A DNA stretch of 64,000 bases, from assembly GCA_002321895.1 (NCBI GenBank), contig DCMZ01000001.1:1-64000 (forward strand), written 5' to 3'. The position numbers and the translations under genes are program-made. Source of the DNA: Bdellovibrionaceae bacterium UBA1609. Its GTDB lineage: Bacteria > Bdellovibrionota > Bdellovibrionia > Bdellovibrionales > UBA1609. This document shows, piece after piece, positions 42,292 to 50,711 of this stretch (its first letter is position 1; each line of letters opens with the position of its first letter). The notes under the pieces are model-generated. The model did not search any database. It was not told where the DNA came from and worked only from the letters and a program-made list of their open reading frames with translations.

Positions 42292-43872
42292 TTAGAGTGT
42301 ATTTATGGAGACGGCCTTTCGATCTTTCCATCGAAAAATAAAGGCCAGCATTATAGGCATCGCTATCAGCCACCCTGATCCGGGTGGGACGGAGCTTTTA
42401 CCCATGGAACCACAGGCTGCGACAAAATCAAACTCTTCCGTTTCCAAATCTGTTAAATTTATATCAAATCCCGTTAGTGTTGAAGGATTTGAGCCACTGG
42501 TAGTATTTAAAGTGAGTCGAACTCGCGCAAACCGCTCCACAGAACTTCCCACCACAGAAGAAAATGTATTGTAAGTGAGAGAACTCTCACCGGAAGTTTC
42601 ATAACTGGCCCAATCTCCATCTAAGGAATCTCCACTTTGCAACGATGTGGTTGCCGTAACACCGTTGAGTGTTGGCCCCGTATTGAGTAAGTCCACCTCC
42701 GCCACTTCAACATTGAAGCTTCCGGTATCAAAAACAACTGATCCATCTCCGGCCATAGTATAGCCTGCAAATGTTTCTGTACCGGTACCCGTAATACTTC
42801 CATCTATATCTGTAAACCACAGTCGCCCTACAGCTCCAAGTCCACCTGTGCCTGCTGAGTTTGAGTCACCAATAGCACCTCTTTCAACAAAGATTTCCCC
42901 GGCATTATCGATTTGCCCTGCAGAAAACATGGCGATAGATCCACCGCCACCACCGCCGCCACCACCGGCGTTCAAAGCGCTATTTCCACCACCAGCACCA
43001 CCATTTGCATGAATTTTTCCCGATGAACCAATGGATATATCCCCGTAAGCATAGATGAGAACCACACCGCCTCCAGCGCCACCACCGCCGCCGCTAGAAC
43101 TATCACTACCATCTTCACCGCCACCACCACCAGCACCACCATCTACGTCTGAAAATTCTGGATCTTCACTACTTGTTCCAGCACCGCCTGGATTTCCCCC
43201 AAGACCGGGATCGGCTAAGTTACCTACACCATTATAGGCACCACCACCTCCACCACCTGAATCGGTGTTAGTGGCTTGTCCACCTCCTGATCCACCAATA
43301 TTATTGTCCACTCCAGCCTCAGCATTTTCAGTTATGGAAGCACCCCGTCCTCCATCTCGCCCCATACATCGACCTTCGCCCCCAGCTTGCAAAGAGCTCC
43401 CAGACACACTGTTCTCTCCGTCTTCGCCGGAACAATCTATGGTGCCATTGACTACAACGTCCCCCTGACTTCTTATAATTAAAGGCTGGTCCCCTTCGGG
43501 CAAAATGGTGTACCCCGAATCCAAAGTGAAGCTGGTAAAATTAAACTCATTTTTTGTATCTAAATCCAAAACGATGATCGTCGGGGATCCCGCTATAATC
43601 TCACTGGCAAAATTGGCATAAGTACTAGAGTCAAAAGCGCCATCACTGCCGTCCCCTATATCTAATTCTAGATCATCATCAGAGTCTCCAGCATCGCCAT
43701 CATCATAACCGGTTATCAGTAGAGGTGGATGCAGCACTCCCGCCTCTTGGTTCACTATCAAATCTGAACTTGAAATTATAGAACTAGTGTTCACCAAATC
43801 CACACTGAGAACTCGAGCCTGGGCACCCAGTGAAAAAAGACTCGCTATTAGAATGATCGCGCACTTTTGCAT
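42292..43872 (-). CDS. Glycine-rich exported protein with C-terminal membrane tail
   Basis: A 526-residue protein with signal peptide (MQKCAIILIASLFSLGAQA). An Asp-rich region (DDGDAGDSDDDLELDIGDG) is followed by about 200 residues of Gly-rich loops (GGSGGGQATNTDSGGGGGGAY; GGAGGGGGEDGSDSSSGGGGG), interspersed with strand-like segments (VVLIYAYGDISIGSSGKIHANGG). This looks like a beta-helix or adhesin-like surface protein. The C-terminus has AACGSMGK, a Pro/Gly turn, a hydrophobic span (WLIAMPIMLAFIF) and RWKDRK, like a sorting tail. ATG 43872 is chosen for the signal peptide. It overlaps no gene but is 5 bases after the CheY-like gene. Confidence 0.7.
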   Translation of the reverse strand: MQKCAIILIASLFSLGAQARVLSVDLVNTSSIISSSDLIVNQEAGVLHPPLLITGYDDGDAGDSDDDLELDIGDGSDGAFDSSTYANFASEIIAGSPTIIVLDLDTKNEFNFTSFTLDSGYTILPEGDQPLIIRSQGDVVVNGTIDCSGEDGENSVSGSSLQAGGEGRCMGRDGGRGASITENAEAGVDNNIGGSGGGQATNTDSGGGGGGAYNGVGNLADPGLGGNPGGAGTSSEDPEFSDVDGGAGGGGGEDGSDSSSGGGGGAGGGVVLIYAYGDISIGSSGKIHANGGAGGGNSALNAGGGGGGGGGSIAMFSAGQIDNAGEIFVERGAIGDSNSAGTGGLGAVGRLWFTDIDGSITGTGTETFAGYTMAGDGSVVFDTGSFNVEVAEVDLLNTGPTLNGVTATTSLQSGDSLDGDWASYETSGESSLTYNTFSSVVGSSVERFARVRLTLNTTSGSNPSTLTGFDINLTDLETEEFDFVAACGSMGKSSVPPGSGWLIAMPIMLAFIFRWKDRKAVSINTL

Positions 43873-43877
43873 ACCCT

Positions 43878-44294
43878 CTAGCCTGCCTTTTGTAGTTCCC
43901 ACCCCAGAACTTGATAGATCTTTTCTTTTAAAATCTTTGAACGAAAGGGTTTAACGATATAGGCGTCACAACCTAAGCTGGCGGCCTGTGCTATTTTTAC
44001 CCGCTCCATACTCTTCTGAGATGTGATCATTATGAACTTTACTTTTTCTCTATGAGGGTTCTTTTTAATCGCTCTCAACAAATCCACACCACAAGGATCG
44101 GGCATTTCCCAATCAGAAATCACTAAATCCATTTCCTCTTTCACATCCTGAATATGTTTAAGAGCACGTGCTGACTGACGCACTTCCAGGATATTAGTAA
44201 AACCAAAAGCCTTTAAGTATTCCACTACAATTTCGCGCACCATTGCGTCGTCATCGACCACCATGATTCGAATATTAAAATTTTCCGTACTCAT
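43878..44294 (-). CDS. Single-domain response regulator (CheY-like)
   Basis: A 138-residue receiver with VVDDDAMV, phospho-acceptor Asp in VISDWEMPDP, Thr in IMITSQ and Lys in YIVKPFR. No output domain. It is the third gene of a phosphorelay run, 1 base after the hybrid kinase gene, so it is probably the final or shuttle receiver of that system. Confidence 0.9.
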   Translation of the reverse strand: MSTENFNIRIMVVDDDAMVREIVVEYLKAFGFTNILEVRQSARALKHIQDVKEEMDLVISDWEMPDPCGVDLLRAIKKNPHREKVKFIMITSQKSMERVKIAQAASLGCDAYIVKPFRSKILKEKIYQVLGWELQKAG

Positions 44295-44295
44295 T

Positions 44296-45555
44296 TTAGG
44301 CCACCTCTTGGAGCTTCCGATCTGGAATCTCTATTCGCACTACAAACCCAGACTGACCGTCCGATGCATTATCAACGGACATTCGCCCTTTGTGCTCAAT
44401 CTCTACAATTTCCTTACAGATAGCTAATCCTAAACCGGTCCCTCCATCACCTTTCGTTGTGAAAAGAGGAAGAACGATTTTTTCCAGCAAGGACTCATCT
44501 ACACCGGGGCCATAGTCACGCACTTTGATAAAACTCACGTCACCGGTCTTTTCCGCGGTAATATCAACGGCACCTTCACCACCTGAAGCATGAATGGCAT
44601 TTATAATTAGATTTACAATCACCTGCATCAAAGAAGTTTGGTTCGCATGAACCATCATGCCCTTTGGAATATCCATTTTCACTTTTATGCCGGACACCTT
44701 TATTTGGTGTTCCATTAGCTCTTGGACACCTTGGACCATATCACTGAGGTTAAAATCAGACTTTTCCACCGACGCACTACCCGACTCCGTCAAGTCTTTG
44801 AATCGGTCTAAGATCTCAATGGCTCTCTGTGAAGCATCTAACACTTTGTCCATCGCTTCTCGTAAACCTTCTTCATTCTTGTTCAAACTCAGTTCAGCCT
44901 TACCAATGATCTGCATTAGGATGTTGCCAAACTCATGCCCCACCCCTCTTGCCACAGCGGCCACGGAGCTTGCAATTTCATTGTCCATCATTTTATTGCG
45001 CATGACCTGCAGCTGTTCTTCGTGAACTTGTTGTTCGCGAGCCAAATTCCACAATGTAGTGAAATTACGAGCCTTCTGTAGAATTTCACTATGGGAAAAG
45101 GGTTTACTCAAATAGTCCCAATGATCAACATTCTCAACACCCACAACCGATTGGATATTTTCAATGGAGCGATCCGTATGCGCTGTCACAAAAACGGCAA
45201 ACATATCTGGACATAGGTGAAACGCTTCTTTAACAAGTTCAACCCCATCCATTCCCCCACCGAGTTTAACGTCAAAAAAGCCCATGGAGTAAGGCTTACC
45301 ATCTACTATAGATTGTTTGATTTTCTCCAAAGCCTCTTCGGCAGAGTAGGCCACATCCACTTCAAATTTAAATTCTATGGCCCCCGGGAGAGTATTCTCT
45401 ATGGGCGATTTACTACGAGAGGATCTAGAAGATCCCAAAGACACGACACTCTCTGCCGGACAAAGTATATCTTCATAGGAATCAGCTATGGATCTCTCAT
45501 CATCCACAACTAGAATCCGGCGATTCCACTTTAGATTAGGGTGAACTTTTGTCAT
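44296..45555 (-). CDS. Receiver-histidine kinase hybrid (soluble)
   Basis: A 419-residue cytoplasmic protein. The N-terminal receiver (VVDDERSIADSYED; Asp in MGFFDVKLGGGMDG; Lys in YLSKPFS) has an inserted Ser/Arg-rich loop. A helical linker leads to a kinase core whose H-box region reads ARGVGHEFGNILMQIIG. The ATPase domain has NLIINAIHAS (N), VRDYGPGVDE (G1) and GDGGTGLGLAICKEI (G2). A receiver placed before the kinase suggests its activity is controlled by another kinase, probably the overlapping membrane kinase gene (ATGA overlap). Confidence 0.9.
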   Translation of the reverse strand: MTKVHPNLKWNRRILVVDDERSIADSYEDILCPAESVVSLGSSRSSRSKSPIENTLPGAIEFKFEVDVAYSAEEALEKIKQSIVDGKPYSMGFFDVKLGGGMDGVELVKEAFHLCPDMFAVFVTAHTDRSIENIQSVVGVENVDHWDYLSKPFSHSEILQKARNFTTLWNLAREQQVHEEQLQVMRNKMMDNEIASSVAAVARGVGHEFGNILMQIIGKAELSLNKNEEGLREAMDKVLDASQRAIEILDRFKDLTESGSASVEKSDFNLSDMVQGVQELMEHQIKVSGIKVKMDIPKGMMVHANQTSLMQVIVNLIINAIHASGGEGAVDITAEKTGDVSFIKVRDYGPGVDESLLEKIVLPLFTTKGDGGTGLGLAICKEIVEIEHKGRMSVDNASDGQSGFVVRIEIPDRKLQEVA

Positions 45556-47690
45556 GAGGCCTCCTCATGGGCGGATTCTTGCTCTTCTTCTACAGCCGCC
45601 GCACTTGGCAATTGAATTTCAAATACACTCCCTGCACCCGGAGTACTTTCCTTTAAAATAAGATCTCCACCAAAACCCCTTACAAATCTACGTGCAATAG
45701 AAAGCCCTATTCCAGTACCTTCTTCTTTGGATTTAGTAGAAAACTGCATTTCAAATAGTTTCTTTTGATCTTGTTCTGTAATACCCAAGCCATTATCTTG
45801 TACTTGAATGGCTACTATTTTTTCATTCAACATAAAGGATTTGAGAGTGATCATTCCTTTTAAATTCTTCTCAGATTGTTTTTTCCTATAATGTACAGCC
45901 TGAATGGAGTTTCTTATCAAATTTGTTAATGCCTGAGTGAACTCATCGCTATCCACGACAACGGCCTCAGTAGATTCATTAAAATCAAACTCTATGGCTA
46001 TATCCATCTTTTCGAGTAAGTCCTGCATGATCTGAATACTATCCTCAATAAGATGTTTTGGATTTTCCCTACGCTTTTCCGAATGCATAACATTGAGTGA
46101 TCGCATGCTATTTACGATTTTATTAATTCGGTTTCCTTCCTTTAAAAGAAAATCTGTGTCCGACTGCATGGTTTTAAACTGCTTACCAATACTCTTTTCA
46201 ATAGCTTCAATGTTGGCTAGATCTTCAGCCCATAAATCTTTACCCTCATAGACTGTCGATGGTTGCTTCCAAGATTCCACCAGCTTTTCAAATCCACCCT
46301 CGGATTTATCTTGCTCCCAGGCCGTACGTATATCTTTCAGCATTTGTGATTCCTGAAGCCCAAAGACTTGAAAACGTCCTTGAATCTTTTGTACTCGCGA
46401 TAAAATACTTGTTAACGGGTTCAATACTTCATGCGCCGCCTGTCCTGCAATTTCCCCCACCGCCGCTAATCGAGTGGTTCGCAACAAGGCTTCCTGAGCT
46501 TCCTTCACCGCTTGGTTTTGCTCTTCGAGCTGGCGAGTTCTCTCCTTCACCTTTTCTTCCAAATGATTATTCATCTCTATCAGCTCTTGCCGTGAAGATT
46601 TTAGATCCTTAATCATTCCATTAAAGGAGTTCGCTAAAACGCTAATTTCGTCACTGGTATTGACTTCAATTTGCGAATCTAGGAAGCCGGCAGAAACTCT
46701 TTTCATGGCTTCAGTGAGTCTCTCCAGAGGACTTACCAATGACCGTGAAAACAAGACTGCGGCTAAAAATGCAATTGTAAGAACAATTCCTGCAAACAAA
46801 ATAGATCGATATACAAACTGATCCACAACAGCAAAGGCAGTACTTCCCGTCACTCGAGACATTACAAAGATTTTACCTCCGAAAGTCTTTTCGAAGGCAC
46901 CTAACATCTTTTCCCCTTCCCGTTCATATTGAAGAACTCCGCTACGAACAGGAGACGCCACGGATTTTTGAAACAAGTTAGATCCTTGAATGGCTTTAGA
47001 ATGAGCCATAACCTCAGGATCTGCATGGGCAAGTAACTCCCCCTCGGCACTGGCAATCATCACTTCAGAAAACTGACCACGTTGAACAGCCTTTAGCAGT
47101 GGATCTGCTTTGAGATAGACCACAATGGCAAATTGCTTATAGGGAATGTTCTTTGCCGTTTTCAAAATCACATTTCGAGCATAGCCAATGAGTGGTGGCC
47201 CACCAGACACAGTGGCATTCCATAGGGCTTCACCTTCAGTCATAACTGTTTGCATTGGAACCGGACGACTCCCAGCAACTGAATTTGTAAAGTAGTCCCT
47301 ATTGAGTCCATAGGTTTCGTAATAAACTTTGTTTTCGTAGTAGACCTTGGATAGTTTTTTGAAATCCGCACTCTTGGCCATAAATACGACATCGTCGTCT
47401 TTTTGGAAAAGATTCCCAGGTGCACTTAAACGGGTTCCAGAACTCTGATCGAAAAAGGCCATGAGTTCGGTCTTGTCCTTCACTCTCTCAAAAACACCTT
47501 CCACGTCGGAACCTAGGTTCCGCACTAACGAAGAGTTGTAATCAAAAACCAATTCCGTTTTATCGCCGCGGAAAACTGAAGTGGCTAATGAAAGGTAAGC
47601 CAATACGCACACAAACAGTAGCAATGCCATCACAGACAAAAATTTGTATCGAATCGAAAATAGAGTTTTATTGCTTTTTGCTTTCCCCAT
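45552..47690 (-). CDS. Membrane sensor histidine kinase with periplasmic sensor and HAMP
   Basis: A 712-residue kinase. First membrane segment LSVMALLLFVCVLAYLSLA; a periplasmic region of about 250 residues with Cache-like features (IGYARNVILKTAKNIPYKQF; VMIASAEGELLAHADPE); second segment ILFAGIVLTIAFLAAVLF; HAMP (LTEAMKRVSAGFLDSQI); a coiled coil (LEEKVKERTRQLEEQNQAV); and the kinase core. The H-box is GQAAHEVLNPLTSI, with an unusually long insertion before the second helix. The ATPase motifs are NLIRNSIQAV, DNGLGITE and EEGTGIGLSIARR. First gene of the three-gene phosphorelay run. Confidence 0.9.
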   Translation of the reverse strand: MGKAKSNKTLFSIRYKFLSVMALLLFVCVLAYLSLATSVFRGDKTELVFDYNSSLVRNLGSDVEGVFERVKDKTELMAFFDQSSGTRLSAPGNLFQKDDDVVFMAKSADFKKLSKVYYENKVYYETYGLNRDYFTNSVAGSRPVPMQTVMTEGEALWNATVSGGPPLIGYARNVILKTAKNIPYKQFAIVVYLKADPLLKAVQRGQFSEVMIASAEGELLAHADPEVMAHSKAIQGSNLFQKSVASPVRSGVLQYEREGEKMLGAFEKTFGGKIFVMSRVTGSTAFAVVDQFVYRSILFAGIVLTIAFLAAVLFSRSLVSPLERLTEAMKRVSAGFLDSQIEVNTSDEISVLANSFNGMIKDLKSSRQELIEMNNHLEEKVKERTRQLEEQNQAVKEAQEALLRTTRLAAVGEIAGQAAHEVLNPLTSILSRVQKIQGRFQVFGLQESQMLKDIRTAWEQDKSEGGFEKLVESWKQPSTVYEGKDLWAEDLANIEAIEKSIGKQFKTMQSDTDFLLKEGNRINKIVNSMRSLNVMHSEKRRENPKHLIEDSIQIMQDLLEKMDIAIEFDFNESTEAVVVDSDEFTQALTNLIRNSIQAVHYRKKQSEKNLKGMITLKSFMLNEKIVAIQVQDNGLGITEQDQKKLFEMQFSTKSKEEGTGIGLSIARRFVRGFGGDLILKESTPGAGSVFEIQLPSAAAVEEEQESAHEEAS

Positions 47691-47805
47691 CTCTTAAGTT
47701 ATCGGAATTCTAAGGGGAAATTTAAAAATTAAAGGAAATTTAACTGAAGAATATATCGAATTTAAACAGGACTTTGGGCAGGTTTGAGACAATAACTAGA
47801 GTAAA

Positions 47806-47834
47806 GTGCGAGATTCTGTACAAGAACCTCGCAC
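47806..47834 (-). terminator. Hairpin after the histone gene
   Basis: GTGCGAG (47806-47812) pairs with CTCGCAC (47828-47834), with an inner TTCT-GTAC-AAGAA fold. It lies just past the histone stop on the minus strand and is followed by TTTACTCT. A probable terminator with a weak T-run. Confidence 0.6.
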
Positions 47835-47844
47835 CAAGGAACAC

Positions 47845-48063
47845 TTACGCAAGAATGTCATAAGGACGAATCGTCTTACGACCATTAGCTCCACATCTTT
47901 TTTGAGCTTGTTCGATCAACCAGTAAACGTGCTCGTTAAGTGCATCCAATGCATCAGAAGATACATTGTAGTTCTTACCTTTAAGAGCTTCTTTAGTTTT
48001 AGAACCTACTAGAAGCATATCTTTACTTTTGCGAGTCGCTTTTTTAGCTTTCTTTTTTGCCAT
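47845..48063 (-). CDS. Bacterial histone-fold protein
   Basis: A 72-residue protein. A basic tail (MAKKKAKKATRKSK) precedes a histone-like core: alpha1 (about 16-28), loop, a long alpha2 (SSDALDALNEHVYWLIEQAQ, about 35-59), then GRKTIRPYDILA. The last block has the RxTxxxxD signature (Arg62, Thr64, Asp69) seen in archaeal histones (GRKTIKAEDIELA). Alpha3 is cut short, ending two residues after DI. Short histones of this type are known as abundant nucleoid proteins in Bdellovibrio. It should bind DNA as a dimer. GAGG precedes the ATG by 7 bases, and it has its own promoter and terminator. Confidence 0.85.
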   Translation of the reverse strand: MAKKKAKKATRKSKDMLLVGSKTKEALKGKNYNVSSDALDALNEHVYWLIEQAQKRCGANGRKTIRPYDILA

Positions 48064-48084
48064 TTCATAACCTCTTTTGTTTTC

Positions 48085-48117
48085 GGTTGATTCATTTATT
48101 GAACAATGAATTCAATC
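48085..48117 (-). promoter_or_regulatory. 5' leader hairpin of the histone mRNA
   Basis: Arms 48085-48096 and 48105-48117 pair over 11-12 positions with one bulged base (GGTTGATTCATT against AATGAATTCAATC) around an 8-base loop. It lies between the promoter and the ribosome site and could set mRNA stability or translation. Confidence 0.4.
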
Positions 48118-48139
48118 GTTAATGACTTGCAGAAATAAG

Positions 48140-48169
48140 ATCATAAGGAGGGTCCCAGTCGAGAATCAA
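48140..48169 (-). promoter_or_regulatory. Probable sigma-70 promoter of the histone gene
   Basis: On the minus strand TTGATT (48169-48164), an 18-base spacer and TATGAT (48145-48140). It is about 75 bases before the start codon. Confidence 0.5.
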
Positions 48170-48231
48170 GCAAAAAGGCACCAATGCCCACATTGTAGGC
48201 CCTCAGACTGGTATTAGAATTTAGAAATGTT

Positions 48232-49392
48232 TTAACGCCGTGTTCTTACTTGCACTGTGGGAGATTCTACAATGCGACCTTCAACGTCTACCGAAATGGC
48301 GACAAACTGATAAGTGGTGTTTGCGCTCAAGCCATTTGCAGCCATTGAGTGTTCCGTTAAGTAGGCGGGGTCAAGAGGGTACAACATGGTTTGCCCATTT
48401 GACACATTTGTAACTCGCAATTGCGAAGTCGTCGCCGTATTTGTTGTCCAATTGATAATGACCGAAGTCCTATCGATCAAACCAACATTAATATCGGTCA
48501 CTTCTGGGTCTGGAGCATCAGGTTCAACACAAGGGTTACGCTCACCCGGCTCAGGTAATAAATAGTTAGAATGATTCATAACCTTCCAACCTCTATCAAG
48601 TAATGCTTGATAGTTGGAGGTGGGTTCAACAGGGTCCTTCGTAGAGTCGAAATAAAAATTGTTACCGGACACTCCACAGAAAGCATCGCTACCTTCTTCT
48701 TCGCTATACGGACGATACATGACCACCAATGCAATATGGTATCTCGGCCCCTGATAGTACTTTAACCGCAAAGGTATGGCCGTCGTCGAAGTCATAGCTA
48801 AAGGTTCCGCAGCACACCCCATTCGCGTGGGATGATCTCCATCGTTATCAATATAGGTCTCAAACCCGCTTCCCCAATCAAATTCAAGAACTGAACCATC
48901 GTCTGAAATAACCGCTATTTCATAAAGCCCATCAGCATCTTCTGAAGCTAGCTTTAATCTGGAATAAAGATCTAGAGCAAAGTACTCATAAAGAGTATCA
49001 CCTGCCTCAGTTGTTAATGTATAACCACCTTCAGTTACAAAACCACGATCAAATGGCCGTGTAGGAATATCGAGGTGACTAAAAAACATGGTTAAATCTT
49101 CAAAGTGAGTCGCATTATCTATGTAATCTTGTGCTGAATAATAACGAGGCTGACCATCTTCACGGTAATACAGATCGCCTCTTAACCCTGATGTCACCAA
49201 ATCAGGTGCATCCGGATCATCATCCAAAGGATTACAAACAATCGTATCTGGATCTACGGGATCAATGGTTGTATTGGTACCATCACCAATTATAAGAACA
49301 TCATCCATAGTGACTTCATCTTCACCAGGACAACCAACTAGGAATGTGAGTAATAGGGGCAATAAAATGACCCCACCTAAATTTTTCCGCAT
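48232..49392 (-). CDS. Lipoprotein with PA14-like and fibronectin type III-like domains
   Basis: A 386-residue lipoprotein with lipobox LVGC. ATG 49392 has GAGG 6 bases upstream. After an Asp/Pro/Thr-rich linker, residues about 75-260 resemble PA14-type carbohydrate-binding modules (SGLRGDLYYREDG; LYEIAVISDDGSVLEFD; LRLKYYQGPRYHIALVVMY). About 295-386 is an FnIII-like domain (VTDINVGLIDRTSVIINWTT; LSANTTYQFVAISVD). It is probably surface- or periplasm-exposed and may bind glycans. No catalytic residues seen. Confidence 0.7.
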   Translation of the reverse strand: MRKNLGGVILLPLLLTFLVGCPGEDEVTMDDVLIIGDGTNTTIDPVDPDTIVCNPLDDDPDAPDLVTSGLRGDLYYREDGQPRYYSAQDYIDNATHFEDLTMFFSHLDIPTRPFDRGFVTEGGYTLTTEAGDTLYEYFALDLYSRLKLASEDADGLYEIAVISDDGSVLEFDWGSGFETYIDNDGDHPTRMGCAAEPLAMTSTTAIPLRLKYYQGPRYHIALVVMYRPYSEEEGSDAFCGVSGNNFYFDSTKDPVEPTSNYQALLDRGWKVMNHSNYLLPEPGERNPCVEPDAPDPEVTDINVGLIDRTSVIINWTTNTATTSQLRVTNVSNGQTMLYPLDPAYLTEHSMAANGLSANTTYQFVAISVDVEGRIVESPTVQVRTRR

Positions 49393-49755
49393 CACGTACC
49401 TCGATCTACCTTCTATTTTAGGCAATTCCAGGACTTTTGTGTGAAAAATCAAAGCCTTAGCCCCGTCTAAAACGCCCAGTATTTTGACAAAAAATCGGAA
49501 CTTTTAATTTCCAGCCTAGTATCAGTGGGTTGCAACCGCGAAATTTTGAATTTTTTTGAAAAAAAACAACACGCTCTGTCTCAAAATGAGCCCAAATCAT
49601 GGAAATTCCATTATATTTTCCCAAAAACCTATAGACTTCCCCCCCTGGTAACGCTAGAAGTCTACCTTCATGTAAAACGAGATCTCGGGAATCTGAAAGT
49701 ATTGGGCCTGGGAAACCTCAAAATCGAGCCAATACAAGCAAAGGATGGAATAGAT
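49393..49755 (+). promoter_or_regulatory. Long leader upstream of rpsD
   Basis: Over 360 bases with no convincing gene. An open frame in phase with rpsD runs back to about 49525 but gives a sequence foreign to S4, so it is treated as leader. TAGACTTC (49632-49639) pairs exactly with GAAGTCTA (49657-49664). S4 often represses its own mRNA by binding a leader structure, so this hairpin is a candidate site. Promoters for rpsD and the divergent lipoprotein must also lie here. Confidence 0.4.
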
Positions 49756-50391
49756 ATGGGAAAAACTAAACCCGGTCGCCAAGCGCGATATAGAGTACAA
49801 AGAAGACTTGGAACAGAGCTTCCTGGATTAGGTAAGCCTGGAGCCCTCGAAAGACGCCCCTACCCTCCTGGGGAAAACGGCAATAAACGTAAGAAGTATT
49901 CAGACTACGCTCTACGTCTAGAAGAGAAGCAAAAGATCCGTCACCATTATGGACTTAGAGAAGAACAACTTCGTCGTTTCATTAGAGATTCTAAAAAAGG
50001 TGTAGGAACAGCATGGGTTACCAAGCTGATTGGTCGCCTAGAATTACGTCTTGATAATGTTATCTTTCGTTTAGGTTTTGCTCCAAGCATTAGAGCTGCT
50101 CGTCAGTTTGTGAGCCATGGTCATGTTCTAGTAAATGGAAATCGCTTAAACGTTTCTTCTGCTGTTGTAAAAGTGGGTGATGAAATCACTTTGAAGCCAA
50201 AAGCTTACGAAAGCCAAACTTACCTTTACGCTAAGCAAAGCCCTCGTTTGGAGCTAGCTGACTATCTTAAAAAAGAAGAAAAAGAAGGTAAGGAAATGGG
50301 GACTATTTTAGCTGTACCTAATTTAGAGCACGTTCCCTTCCCGTTCGACTCTGGTCTTTTCACGGAATACTACGCCCAGAGAAAAGCTTAA
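49756..50391 (+). CDS. rpsD: 30S ribosomal protein S4 (zinc-free form)
   Basis: A 211-residue S4. Family blocks: ERRPYPPGENG, DYALRLEEKQKIRHHYGL, the S4 RNA-binding domain (RLDNVIFRLGFAPSIRAARQ; VSHGHVLVNG) and a C-terminal FPFDSGLFTEYYA. The N-terminal zinc-binding cysteines found in many S4 proteins are absent. The gene stands alone, not in the alpha ribosomal operon with S13, S11 and RpoA. Another rpsD copy elsewhere cannot be excluded. ATG 49756 has AAGGA upstream and gives a normal N-terminus. Strong terminator follows. Confidence 0.92.
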   Translation: MGKTKPGRQARYRVQRRLGTELPGLGKPGALERRPYPPGENGNKRKKYSDYALRLEEKQKIRHHYGLREEQLRRFIRDSKKGVGTAWVTKLIGRLELRLDNVIFRLGFAPSIRAARQFVSHGHVLVNGNRLNVSSAVVKVGDEITLKPKAYESQTYLYAKQSPRLELADYLKKEEKEGKEMGTILAVPNLEHVPFPFDSGLFTEYYAQRKA

Positions 50392-50432
50392 TTCATTAAG
50401 TATATCTCTAATTCTAGTTTTAAATTATTTAA

Positions 50433-50461
50433 GCCACTTCCCCAGGAAGTGGCTTTTTTTT
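50433..50461 (+). terminator. Terminator of rpsD
   Basis: GCCACTTCC and GGAAGTGGC form a 9-bp stem around CCA, followed by an unbroken T-run. It lies about 40 bases after the rpsD stop. Textbook intrinsic terminator. Confidence 0.92.
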
Positions 50462-50592
50462 AATTAGAAAGCCTAGTAACCCTTTTGTGACCCCAGCAAA
50501 ACAAGGCCAATGGCTAAATTGCTACTTTTTTAGAAAGTGCAACGTTCCCGCTACACTCATTTCAAAACCAGACATTAAGTCATCAAAATGAG

Positions 50593-50619
50593 TCAAGTTT
50601 TCCTACGACGCACCGAATA
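50593..50619 (+). promoter_or_regulatory. Possible sigma-28 (FliA) promoter of the HD-GYP gene
   Basis: TCAAGTTT (50593-50600), an exact 11-base spacer and ACCGAATA (50612-50619). The FliA consensus is TAAAGTTT-N11-GCCGATAA, so 7 of 8 and 5 of 8 positions match, including CCGA. It lies about 90 bases before the ATG. The rest of the 320-base gap (50392-50711) holds the rpsD terminator and nothing else recognised. Confidence 0.4.
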
Positions 50620-50711
50620 GTGTCTAAACATCGAACGAACACTTGAGTGAAACCCGCACCATTTTTCGAGAGAGCGTAGTTATAAATTTCAGAGCTGAGG
50701 ATTAAAAACGG

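Noticed and set aside
42955..43260. CCA/CCG repeats as a possible CRISPR or satellite array
   Set aside because: Units are irregular and explained by poly-Gly coding on the minus strand; no constant repeat-spacer pattern.
42955..43470. Proline-rich open frames on the plus strand
   Set aside because: They are the antisense of the Gly-rich codons of the surface protein gene, which has a signal peptide and ribosome site.
49525..49755. In-frame N-terminal extension of ribosomal protein S4
   Set aside because: The sequence is unlike any S4 N-terminus, and a normal start with AAGGA upstream is present at 49756.
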